From JADLGL01 sp050184415 (GTDB lineage: Bacteria; Pseudomonadota; Alphaproteobacteria; Rhizobiales; Kaistiaceae), in NCBI GenBank assembly GCA_050184415.1, contig JBFXAJ010000001.1, positions 62,001-126,000 on the forward strand: a stretch of 64,000 nucleotides of DNA. The letters run 5' to 3'. Below, in pieces: positions 41,628 to 50,400 of this stretch. Both the position numbers and the translations under genes were made by a program. Position 1 is the first letter of the stretch. Each line of letters begins with the position of its first letter. The notes beneath the pieces are model-generated. The model did no database searches and was not told where the DNA came from. It saw only the letters and a list, made by a program, of their open reading frames with translations.

Positions 41628-44459
41628 ATGAATGCAGTCGAGATCGAGCAGGCCGTGTCGGCCCTGGCGGAGCAGCCGTTCGATGCGGCGGAGTTTCCGT
41701 TCGCCTTCCTCGAGGCGTTCGGCAACAAGGCGACCACGATCAGGAAGCTCCGGAGCGGGGCCTCGAACCGATCCGATGTCGGCGGCGTCCTCCAGACCAA
41801 CAACATCCACATCGCAGTCGCGCCGCCCGGGGCCGTGACGGAGACGCTCCGCGCACTGCGCGGCAGCCCGGCGACGGCGCGGGCGAAGGCCAAATTCATC
41901 CTCGCGACGGACGGGGAGACGCTCGAGGCCGAGGATCTCGTCTCGGGCGACGTCCTTGCCTGCCGATATCCCGATTTTCCCGACAAATTCGGCTTCTTCC
42001 TGCCGCTCGCCGGCATCAGCACGGTGCGCGAGATCAAGGAGAGCGCGTTCGACATCCGGGCGACCGGCCGCCTCAATCGGCTCTACCGGACGCTCCTCCA
42101 GGAAAACCCGGACTGGGATGCCGCCGCGCGCCGGCCGGACATGAACCATTTCATGGCGCGGCTCATCTTCTGCTTCTTCGCCGAGGATACCGACATCCTT
42201 CACGCGCCGCGGCTGTTCACGGCGACCGTCGAGCAGATGAGCGATGCGTCGAACACCGACTTCGTGATCGGCGAGATCTTCCGAGCGATGAACACGAGGC
42301 TGGAGGATCGCGCTGCCGCCGGCATTCGGACCTGGGCCGATGTCTTTCCCTATGTGAATGGCGGACTCTTCTCGGGCAGCCTCGACGTGCCGCGCTTCAG
42401 CAGGATCGCGCGCGCCTACCTCCTTTCGATCGGCGCCCTCGACTGGAAGAAGATCAACCCCGACATCTTCGGCTCGATGATTCAGGCGGTGACGGAGGAC
42501 GAGGAGCGCGGCGCGCTCGGGATGCACTACACCAGCGTCCCGAACATCCTGAAGGTCCTCAATCCGCTGTTCCTCGACGACCTCCGGGCGCGCCTCGCGG
42601 AGGCCGGCGACAACGCGCGGATGCTCCTCAACCTCCGCCGCCGGATGGCGCGGATCAGGGTGTTCGACCCCGCCTGCGGCTCCGGCAATTTTCTGGTGAT
42701 CGCCTATCGCGAGATGCGGGAGATCGAGGCCGCAATCAACCGCCGGCGGGGCGAGCCCGACCTTCGCTCCGAGATACCGCTCACCAATTTCCGCGGCATC
42801 GAAATCCGCGACTTCCCGGCCGAAATCGCGCGGCTCGCGCTGATCATCGCCGAGTATCAGGCGGACGTCCTCTACCGCGGGCCGAAGCTGGCGCTGGCCG
42901 AGTTCCTGCCGCTGGAGAAGGAGAACTGGATCACCTGCGGCAATGCGCTTCGGCTGGATTGGCTGAGTGTGTGCCCGCCGACGGGCACTGGCGTGAAGCT
43001 GTGGGCCGATGATCTCCTCGGCTCCTCGCTGGAACAGACACAGATCGACTTCCAGAACGAGGGTGGGGAGACGTATATCTGTGGTAACCCGCCATATCTC
43101 GGCTTTACGTGGCAATCAGCTGATCAGAAGGCCGAGTTGGGGGCGATCTTCGATCATCGCACCAAGGGCTGGAAGGCACTGGACTATGTCTCTGGCTGGT
43201 TCATGAAGGCCGCAGACTACGGCGTGCAGACCAATGCGAGTGCGGCCTTCGTCGCGACCAATTCTATCTGCCAAGGCCAGCAGGTGCCGATTCTTTGGCC
43301 GCTAATCTTCGCTACCGGGCACGAAATCGCGTTCGCCCATGCAAGCTTTAAATGGGCGAACCTGGCTAGTCACAAGGCAGGGGTGACGGTCTCCATCGTC
43401 GGCATTTCGAACCACGCCGGCAAGATCCGGAGACTGTTTTCTGGTGGCGAAGACGGCGGCGTGACTCTCCAGGAGACCAACTACATCAATGCGTACTTGG
43501 TGAGTGGTCCGAATGTCATCGTCGAAAAGTCGTCTAAACCCAGAAACGACCTTCCACGAATGGACTTCGGTAATAAGCCCGTAGATGGAGGTAATTTGCT
43601 GCTTTCGCCGGACGATCTAAGACGGCTCAATCTGACCCTAGAGCAATACGACCGGTTCATAAGGAAGAACTACGGCGGAGCTGAATTCATTCAGGGTGAA
43701 GAGCGATATTGTCTTTGGATTAATGATGATTATTTGAAAGATGCTTTAGAGGTGCCAGGTATAAGGGCTCGAATTGGTGCAGTTCGACGGATGCGGTTGG
43801 CAAGTCCAGATGCCGGCGCCAATGGCATGGCCACGCGATCTCACCAGATGCGAGAAATGAAAATTGGGCGCCACCATACTATTGTTGTTGCGGCAATCTC
43901 GTCCGAGAACCGACCCTATTTGCCGTGTGGCGTCATCGACGACAGAACAACGGTCAACAACAAGAATTACGCCCTCTATGATGCTCCCCTCTGGAACATG
44001 GCGCTGATTGCGTCGCGCCTCCACTGGGTCTGGATTGCCACAGTGTGTGTGCGAATGCGAACGGACTTTTCGTACTCCAACACCCTCGGCTGGAACACCT
44101 TCCCGGTGCCGACCCTCACCGACAAGAACAAGGCGGACCTGACCCGCTGCGCCGAGGACATCCTCCTCGCTCGCGAAGCGCATTTCCCCGCGACGATCGC
44201 GGACCTCTACGACCCCGACGCGATGCCGGCCGACCTCCGCGACGGCCATGACCGCAACGACGAGACGCTGGAGCGCATCTATATCGGCCGCCGCTTCCGC
44301 AACGACACCGAGCGGCTGGAGAAGCTGTTCGACATGTACACGAAGATGACGGTGAGGGAGGATTCGACGAACAAGGATTCCCGGATCAGCGGCCAACGGT
44401 CAGGAAGAGCAAGAGGCCGACGCGCTGCCAGGGGAGCGCCGGATGCGGTTCCATCTTGA
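41628..44459 (+). CDS. Class I SAM-dependent DNA methyltransferase, MmeI/YeeA-like
   Basis: 943 residues. N-terminal module (about 1-160) with no PD-(D/E)XK motif I can recognise, a helical spacer, then the N6-adenine MTase core: motif I DPACGSGNFLVIAYRE near residue 346 and motif IV NPPYLGF near 488. Target recognition and C-terminal domains follow, with HTIVVAAISSENRPYLPCG and FSYSNTLGWNTFPVPTLTD as in the MmeI TRD family. DNA from about 43050 to 44050, the recognition part, is visibly AT-richer than both sides, as if swapped in. It heads a five-gene operon with a toxin-antitoxin pair, helicase and nuclease. Reaction: probably methylation of adenine in a specific site, marking self DNA. Confidence 0.9.
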   Translation: MNAVEIEQAVSALAEQPFDAAEFPFAFLEAFGNKATTIRKLRSGASNRSDVGGVLQTNNIHIAVAPPGAVTETLRALRGSPATARAKAKFILATDGETLEAEDLVSGDVLACRYPDFPDKFGFFLPLAGISTVREIKESAFDIRATGRLNRLYRTLLQENPDWDAAARRPDMNHFMARLIFCFFAEDTDILHAPRLFTATVEQMSDASNTDFVIGEIFRAMNTRLEDRAAAGIRTWADVFPYVNGGLFSGSLDVPRFSRIARAYLLSIGALDWKKINPDIFGSMIQAVTEDEERGALGMHYTSVPNILKVLNPLFLDDLRARLAEAGDNARMLLNLRRRMARIRVFDPACGSGNFLVIAYREMREIEAAINRRRGEPDLRSEIPLTNFRGIEIRDFPAEIARLALIIAEYQADVLYRGPKLALAEFLPLEKENWITCGNALRLDWLSVCPPTGTGVKLWADDLLGSSLEQTQIDFQNEGGETYICGNPPYLGFTWQSADQKAELGAIFDHRTKGWKALDYVSGWFMKAADYGVQTNASAAFVATNSICQGQQVPILWPLIFATGHEIAFAHASFKWANLASHKAGVTVSIVGISNHAGKIRRLFSGGEDGGVTLQETNYINAYLVSGPNVIVEKSSKPRNDLPRMDFGNKPVDGGNLLLSPDDLRRLNLTLEQYDRFIRKNYGGAEFIQGEERYCLWINDDYLKDALEVPGIRARIGAVRRMRLASPDAGANGMATRSHQMREMKIGRHHTIVVAAISSENRPYLPCGVIDDRTTVNNKNYALYDAPLWNMALIASRLHWVWIATVCVRMRTDFSYSNTLGWNTFPVPTLTDKNKADLTRCAEDILLAREAHFPATIADLYDPDAMPADLRDGHDRNDETLERIYIGRRFRNDTERLEKLFDMYTKMTVREDSTNKDSRISGQRSGRARGRRAARGAPDAVPS

Positions 44460-44488
44460 CCCCCCGATCCGGGGCCTCGATATATGTA

Positions 44489-44500
44489 TCTCAATTGAGA
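44489..44500. promoter_or_regulatory. Palindromic operator of the toxin-antitoxin pair
   Basis: Perfect 12 bp palindrome TCTCAATTGAGA in an AT-rich patch (tatatgtatc just before), 13 nt upstream of the antitoxin ATG. RelB/DinJ antitoxins bind such palindromes to repress their own operon. An internal promoter here would also serve the helicase and nuclease genes. Confidence 0.55.
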
Positions 44501-44512
44501 GACAGAGGCCCG

Positions 44513-44794
44513 ATGAACGCCCGCAGTTCTATGCTCCATGTCCGGATCGACGACGAGGTGAAGGCACGCGCGACCGCTGCGCTTTCCGAAATGGGCCTGT
44601 CTGCCTCGGATGCCGTGCGTCTCCTGTTCCACCGCATCGCCGCCGATCAGGCCTTCCCGCTGGAGCTCAAGGTGCCTAATGCCGAGACCCGGGCGGCCAT
44701 GGCCGAATCCGAAGCATTGATGGCGTCGGCGAAGCAACGCTTCGGGGCGCCGGACGAGCTGTTCGCCGCCCTTGAAGAGCCCGACGGCCTCTAA
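44513..44794 (+). CDS. RelB/DinJ family antitoxin
   Basis: 93 residues. The N-terminus MNARSSMLHVRIDDEVKARA is the ribbon-helix-helix DNA-binding strand and helix of DinJ-type antitoxins, followed by ALSEMGLSASDAVRLLFHRI and AFPLELKVPNAETRAAM, which match the DinJ family closely. The acidic C-terminus (about 65-93) should bind and neutralise the toxin. ATG at 44513, after gacagaggcccg. The toxin frame starts inside its last codons. Inserted between the methyltransferase and helicase genes. Confidence 0.9.
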   Translation: MNARSSMLHVRIDDEVKARATAALSEMGLSASDAVRLLFHRIAADQAFPLELKVPNAETRAAMAESEALMASAKQRFGAPDELFAALEEPDGL

Positions 44795-45101
44795 GCGCGC
44801 GCGGCCGCCGCGCCGGGCCGACTTCGCGAAGTCCTTCTTCAAGGACTGGGAACGGCTCAACCGTTCCGGACGCTACGACATGAACCGCCTGAAGGAGGTC
44901 ATGCTGCTCATCATCGCCAACGATGCGCCGCTCGGCCCGGAATGGAAGGACCATTCGCTTAAAGGCGAATGGGCCAAGCACCGCGAGTGCCATGTCGGCG
45001 GCGACTTCCTTCTGATCTACCAAGTGGACGACACCGTCGGCGCGAGCGGCGCCGTCAACTTCGTCCGCGCCGGAACCCATAGCGAGCTGTTCCAGGAATG
45101 A
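44772..45101 (+). CDS. YafQ family (RelE superfamily) toxin
   Basis: 109 residues from a TTG that overlaps the antitoxin by 23 nt; no other start exists before the fold. The family features are FAKSFFKDWERLNRSGRYD, HSLKGEWAKHRECHVGGDFLLIYQV and the C-terminal RAGTHSELF, which carries the catalytic His of YafQ-type mRNA interferases. These cut ribosome-bound mRNA in the A site. Basic N-terminal tail (SKRARPPRRAD). It overlaps the helicase start by 4 nt, so toxin and helicase translation are coupled. Confidence 0.88.
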   Translation: MKSPTASKRARPPRRADFAKSFFKDWERLNRSGRYDMNRLKEVMLLIIANDAPLGPEWKDHSLKGEWAKHRECHVGGDFLLIYQVDDTVGASGAVNFVRAGTHSELFQE

Positions 45102-47202
45102 CTCCCGCTGCCATCCCCTCCGTTTCGGTCACCTATGCCCGCAACGGCAGCTCGACCAGGGCGAACGCCCTCGGTATGCGGCCAATGCAGGAACGAGCCT
45201 ATGAGAAGCGCGGCGAGCAGTACCTCCTGATCAAGTCGCCGCCCGCGTCCGGCAAGAGCCGGGCGCTCATGTTCATCGCCCTCGACAAACTCGCCAATCA
45301 GGGCCGCCGCCAGGCAATCATCGTGGTCCCTGAGCAGGCAATCGGCGCGAGCTTCAACGACGAGCCGCTGTCGAAATACGGATTCTTCGCCGACTGGACG
45401 GTCACGCCGAAATGGAACCTCTGCAACGCGCCGGGAGAGGATGGCGGCAAGGTCGGCTCCGTCGGCGCGTTCCTCGATAGCGCCGACCAAGAGGCGGGGA
45501 GCGGCGAAGGCGGGACCGGGATCGCGAACAGAGTGCTCGTCTGCACCCACGCCACGTTCCGCTTCGCAGTCGAACGCTACGGCGTCGAAGCCTTCGACGA
45601 CCGGCTGATCGCGATCGATGAGTTCCACCACGTCTCGGCCAATCCCGACAACCGGCTCGGCGCGCAGCTCGCGGCCTTCATCGCGCGCGACAGGGTGCAC
45701 ATCGTGGCGATGACCGGCTCGTATTTTCGCGGCGACGCGGTGCCGGTGCTCACGCCGCAGGACGAAGAGAGATTCGAAACCGTCACCTACACCTACTATG
45801 AGCAGCTCAACGGATACGAGCACCTGAAACAGCTCGACATGGGCTACTATTTCTATTCCGGCGCGCCTATGCCGACGACATCCTGAAAGTGCTCAACCCC
45901 GCCGAGAAGACCATCATTCACATCCCGAGCGTGAACTCGCGCGAGAGCACCAAGGACAAGATCCGCGAGGTCGACCACATCATCGAGGCGCTCGGCGAGT
46001 GGGAGGGAACGGACCCTTCGACCGGCTTCCAGCTCGTGCGGACATCGGCCGGGCAGACGCTCCGGATCGCCGACCTCGTTGACGACGATCCCGCGAAGCG
46101 TGAGCGGGTTGCGGCTGCGCTGAAGGACCCGGCGCACAAGAGCGACCGCGACCATGTCGACATCATCATTGCCCTCGGCATGGCCAAGGAGGGCTTCGAC
46201 TGGATCTGGTGCGAGCATGCGCTGACGGTCGGCTACCGTTCGAGCCTGACCGAGATCGTCCAGATCATCGGCCGCGCCACCCGCGACGCGCCCGGCAAGA
46301 CCCGCGCGCGCTTTACCAATCTCATCGCTGCCGTCGATGCGTCGGACGAGGCGGTGACGGAAGCGGTCAACGACACGCTGAAGGCGATCGCGGCGAGCCT
46401 CCTCATGGAGCAGGTCCTTGCGCCGCGCTTCGAGTTCAAGCCCAAGAACGCCGGGTCCGGCCCTGCGCCAGGGTTCGACTATGGCGAAGGCGGCTATGAC
46501 CCGAAGAAGGAAAATGTCGGCTTCAACGAGGCGACCGGCCAGTTCCAGATTGAGATCAGGGGCCTCGTCGAGCCGAAGAGTCCCGAGGCGCAGCGGATCT
46601 GCCTCAACGACATCAACGAGGTCATTGCGACCTTCGTGCAGGATCGGGGCAACCTCGAGCGCGGCCTGTCGGACCCCGAGGACCTTGTTCCCGAAGAGCT
46701 GACCCAGGTCCGTCTCGGCAAGATCATCAAGGACCGCTATCCCGGCCTCGACGACGTCGACCAGGAAGCGGTGCGGCAGCACGCGATCGCGGCGCTCACG
46801 CTGACCCAGAAGGCGAAGGAAACGGCGCTCCGCCGACTGGATGACGGCGGCGGGCAGCAGGTCGCGAACACGGCGTTCGTCGACGGCGTGCGCCGGTTCG
46901 TCACCGACGTCCGCGAGCTCGACATCGATCTCATCGACCGGATCAATCCGTTCGGCGAGGCCTATTCGATCCTTGCCAAGAGCCTCGGCGAGGAAAGGCT
47001 TCGGGAAATCCAGGCGGTGATCAACGCCCGCAAGGTCAATCTGACGATCGACGAGGCGCGCGAGCTCGCGCGGCGCGCCTTCCGCTTCAAGCAGGAACGC
47101 GGTCGCCTCCCGTCGATCACCTCGCCCGACGCCTGGGAGAAGCGAATGGCCGAAGGCGTCGCCTTCCTCGCGCGGAAGACGGCCGAGGCGGCGGCGGAAT
47201 GA
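45098..47202 (+). pseudogene. DEAD/DEAH (SF2) helicase, one frameshift
   Basis: About 700 residues once joined. The first frame (45098-45886) has the ATP site SPPASGKSRA, IIVVPEQAIG, the Walker B/DExH box IDEFHHVSANPDN and motif III MTGSYFRGDA. The second frame (entered near 45866) has the C-terminal RecA half with IIHIPSVNSRESTKDKIREV, GMAKEGFDW and motif VI IIGRATRDAPGK. Around 45866 the text should read about YFYSGRxYADDILKVLNP, and the loss of one base moves it from one frame to the other. All motifs are otherwise intact. Overlaps the toxin (ATGA) and the GIY-YIG gene (ATGA). Real decay or assembly error cannot be told apart here. Confidence 0.85.
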
Positions 47203-48385
47203 GCGACCTGTCGGACAGGGAACTGCTGGACGCGCTCGGCGTCGAGGTCGAAAGCGAGAAGCCGTCGGCGCATTCGGCGCGTGAGGAGCGGGTCATCGCA
47301 GGCTTCGAGGAAATCCAGCGCTTCGTCGACAAGAACGGCCGGCCTCCGCAACACGGCGAGGATCGCGACATCTTCGAGCGGCTCTATGCCGTCCGCCTCG
47401 ACCGGCTGCGCGCGCTCGACGATTGTCGGGCGCTTCTGCTGCCGCTCGACCGCCAAGGACTGCTCGCACCCCCGGCCGGGCGGCCGACTGGCTTAGCCGA
47501 ACCGGGCGACGATTTCGCTCTTCTCGCGGAACTTGGCGTCGACGAAGTGCAGAGCCCGTTGAGCGAGCTCCGCCATGTCCGGTCGACCGCCGAGAGAAGC
47601 GCGCCGCCGAGGAGATCGCGAACCGTGAGCGCTGCGAGGATTTCGAGCGTTTCAAGCCGCTGTTCGAGGAGGTGCAGAGGGAACTCGCCAGCGGCCTTCG
47701 CCAGACGCGGCGGTTCGAGCGCAAGGCCGAGATCGAGCCCGGCCGTTTCTATATCGTCGGCGGGCAGATGGCCTATGTGGCGTCGAAGGGCGAGTCGTTC
47801 ACCAACGAGAATGGCAATGTCGACGCCCGTCTTCGCGTGATCTTCGACAACGGCACCGAGAGCAACCTCCTCCTTCGCTCGCTGCAGAAGGCGCTGCAGC
47901 AGGACCCGGCCGGTCGGCGCGTCGTCGAGCCGTCAGCCGGTCCTCTCTTCGCGGAGCGCAACGAGGACGGAGACGAGGCGAGCGGCACGGTCTATGTGCT
48001 GCGAAGCAGGTCCGATCAGCCATACGTCGCCGCTCATCGCAGCGTGCTGCACAAGATCGGCGTCACAGGCGGCAGCGTCGAGCAGCGGATCGCGAACGCA
48101 CGGCTCGACCCGACGTTCCTGATGGCGGACGTCGAAGTCGTTGCGACCTACCACCTCTACAACATCAATCGGACGCGACTCGAGAACCTCATCCACCGCG
48201 TCTTCGGCTGTGCCAATGTCGACGTCGAGATCAAGGACCGCTTCGGTCTGGCCGTGGTGCCGCGGGAATGGTTCCTGGTGCCGCTCTTCGTGATCGACGA
48301 AGCGATCGACCGCATCCGCGACGGGTCGATCACGGGCTACATCTACGACCCGAACGCGGCGCGGCTGGTGCTGACCGCGGCGTGA
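47199..48385 (+). pseudogene. GIY-YIG nuclease family protein (T5orf172/MUG113-like), one frameshift
   Basis: About 395 residues once joined. N-terminal half: MSDLSDRELLDALGVEVE, REERVIAGFEEIQRFVDKNG and DRDIFERLYAVRLDRLR. C-terminal half: RFYIVGGQMAYVASKGE, then the nuclease region VYVLRSRSDQPYV, HKIGVTGGSVEQRIANARLD and NINRTRLENLIHRVFG, with the Arg and Glu expected in GIY-YIG enzymes. At 47592-47596 the text gagag has two extra bases relative to gag-aag; removing an AG pair restores one frame. It ends the five-gene operon and overlaps the helicase by 4 nt, so it is the probable DNA-cutting partner. Confidence 0.82.
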
Positions 48386-48461
48386 CCGTCGGGACTGCGC
48401 GATCGCGCGATTCCGGCTGCCGCCTTGAACAACCGATGCGATGGTGTGCTCGCGGCCGGCG

Positions 48462-48911
48462 CTATTGCAGCCGGGCCTTCACGATCTGGATGGCCTTGCC
48501 GATGTCGAGCTGGCCGGCATAGCGCTCCTTGAGCGTCTGCATGCACTTGCCCATGTCGCGGAGGCTGCGCGAGCCGGTTTCGCGGATCGCCTGCTGGCAG
48601 ACGTCCATCATCTCCTCTTCGCCGAGCTGGCGGGGCAGGAGCTCCTCGATGATGGCGATTTCCGCATTCTCTTCGGCGGCGAGGTCCGCCTGGCCGTTCT
48701 CGGCGTAGAGTTTCGCCGCTTCCTTCCGCTGCTTGATCATCTTGCCGAGGATACAGACGACATCCTCGTCCGATACCCCTTCGCGGCCGGCTTCGCGCGA
48801 GGCGATGTCGCGATCCTTGATCGTCGTCTTGATGAGGCGAAGGGTGTTGAGGCGACGTCGATCCTGGGCGGACGTGGCCGCCTGGAAGGCAACGTCGATG
48901 GCGTTACGCAT
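48462..48911 (-). CDS. GatB/YqeY domain protein
   Basis: 149 residues, cytoplasmic. MRNAIDVAFQAATSAQDRRRLNTLRLIKTTIKDRDI and the C-terminal GSRSLRDMGKCMQTLKERYAGQLD with GKAIQIVKARL are the YqeY blocks; KMIKQRKEAAKLYAENGQADLA lies between. YqeY resembles the tRNA-binding tail of GatB and may have tRNA-dependent amidase-like or other RNA-linked roles. In Rhizobiales it usually lies between carA (divergent) and dnaG-rpoD; here the restriction-like operon has been inserted next to it. ATG at 48911. Confidence 0.95.
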   Translation of the reverse strand: MRNAIDVAFQAATSAQDRRRLNTLRLIKTTIKDRDIASREAGREGVSDEDVVCILGKMIKQRKEAAKLYAENGQADLAAEENAEIAIIEELLPRQLGEEEMMDVCQQAIRETGSRSLRDMGKCMQTLKERYAGQLDIGKAIQIVKARLQ

Positions 48912-49144
48912 TTAGGTCTCCGAGGGTGGCGGCCGGCCAAAGGGAGGCTGCGACGAACGCGCGCCGTCGAGGGGCCATGCCGCTAAAGTCCTGATCCTTC
49001 AATGGTTTGGGTCTGAGCCGATGGTTGACGTTGCGCGTGCCGCAACATACCTCTACGAGCGTCATCATCCAACCTTCCGGCAGTCGGCGCCACGGTCTCC
49101 AATTGAGGCGAACGGGCGGCGCGGCTGCGATCAGGGCGAGGCAT

Positions 49145-50356
49145 ATGGTCCAGGACACGGTCAGAATCAAGCCCGGCGATGACGCATGGTCCGAGAGTAA
49201 ACCCACTGCGCTCCTGGTACTAGCCGATGGAACGGTGATCGAAGGCATCGGCATCGGGGCAACCGGCTCGGCGGTCGGCGAGGTTTGCTTCAATACAGCG
49301 ATGACCGGATACCAGGAGATCCTGACCGATCCATCGTATGCCGGGCAGATCATCACCTTCACGTTCCCGCATATCGGGAATGTCGGCACGAACGACGAGG
49401 ACATCGAGACCGTCAACATGGCCGGCGCCTCGGGCGTCCGCGGCTGCATTCTGCGCGCCGACATCACCGATCCGTCGAACTACCGCGCCGCCCGCAATCT
49501 CGATTCGTGGCTGAAAGCGCGCGGCATCATTGGCATTGCCGGCATCGACACCCGCGCTTTGACCGGCCTCATCCGCATGACTGGTATGCCGAATGCGGTG
49601 ATCTCGAACGACCCGTCGGGTGCCTTCGATGTCGCGACGCTCCGGACCGAGGCTGCGGCCTGGCCGGGACTCGTCGGGATGGACCTAGCGAAGGAGGTCA
49701 CGCAGTCGCAGACCTACAGCTGGGACGAGACGAGCTGGAAGTGGGGCGAGGGCTTCGGGCGCCAGACCGAGCCGGAGTACCATGTCGTTGCCGTCGACTA
49801 CGGCACCAAGCGCAACATCCTGCGGCTCCTGGCCGAGGCCGGCTGCCGGCTGACGGTGCTGCCGGCGACCGCGACCGCCGAGGACGTCCTCGCCCGGAAG
49901 CCCGACGGCGTGTTCCTCACCAACGGTCCGGGGGACCCCGCGGCCACCGGCGAGTATGCCGTGCCGATGATCCGGGAGGTGCTGGACCGGAAGGTGCCGC
50001 TGTTCGGCATCTGCCTCGGCCACCAGATGCTCGGCATCGCGCTCGGCGGCCGCACCATCAAGATGAAGCAGGGCCATCACGGCGCGAATCATCCGGTGAA
50101 GGACCTCGTCACCGGCAAGGTCGAGATCACCTCGATGAACCACGGCTTTGCCGTCGACCAGGCGAGCCTCCCGGAGTCGGTCGAGACCACGCATGTGTCG
50201 CTGTTCGACGGGTCCAATTGCGGCCTCCGCGTCAAGGATGGCTCGGCGTTTTCGGTGCAGTACCATCCCGAGGCGTCGCCGGGTCCGCGCGACAGCCACT
50301 ACCTTTTCGGGCGCTTCGTCGACATGATGCGCGCCCGCAAGGAGGAGGCGGCGTAG
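49145..50356 (+). CDS. carA: Carbamoyl-phosphate synthase small subunit
   Basis: 403 residues; glutaminase subunit that feeds ammonia to CarB for arginine and pyrimidine synthesis. N-terminal domain ALLVLADGTVIEGIGIGATG with EVCFNTAMTGYQEILTDPSY; class I amidotransferase core with VDYGTKRNILRLL, TNGPGDPAATGEY, the nucleophile Cys in FGICLGHQMLGIALGG and His/Glu in VQYHPEASPGP. ATG at 49145 follows a gggcgagg site; the frame is open further upstream but without family similarity. carB is not in the window. Divergent from yqeY. Confidence 0.97.
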   Translation: MVQDTVRIKPGDDAWSESKPTALLVLADGTVIEGIGIGATGSAVGEVCFNTAMTGYQEILTDPSYAGQIITFTFPHIGNVGTNDEDIETVNMAGASGVRGCILRADITDPSNYRAARNLDSWLKARGIIGIAGIDTRALTGLIRMTGMPNAVISNDPSGAFDVATLRTEAAAWPGLVGMDLAKEVTQSQTYSWDETSWKWGEGFGRQTEPEYHVVAVDYGTKRNILRLLAEAGCRLTVLPATATAEDVLARKPDGVFLTNGPGDPAATGEYAVPMIREVLDRKVPLFGICLGHQMLGIALGGRTIKMKQGHHGANHPVKDLVTGKVEITSMNHGFAVDQASLPESVETTHVSLFDGSNCGLRVKDGSAFSVQYHPEASPGPRDSHYLFGRFVDMMRARKEEAA

Positions 50357-50400
50357 GGCGCGAGCCGGACCCCTCCGGCCGAGGTCTGGAGGAGGGGTTC

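Noticed and set aside
41403..43115. 570-codon minus-strand frame over the methyltransferase start
   Set aside because: The methyltransferase motifs are in the plus frame; the minus frame has no recognisable domain and runs through the divergent promoter region.
49007..49144. Longer carA N-terminus
   Set aside because: The frame is open upstream but lacks carA similarity; the ATG at 49145 has a ribosome site and gives the normal length.
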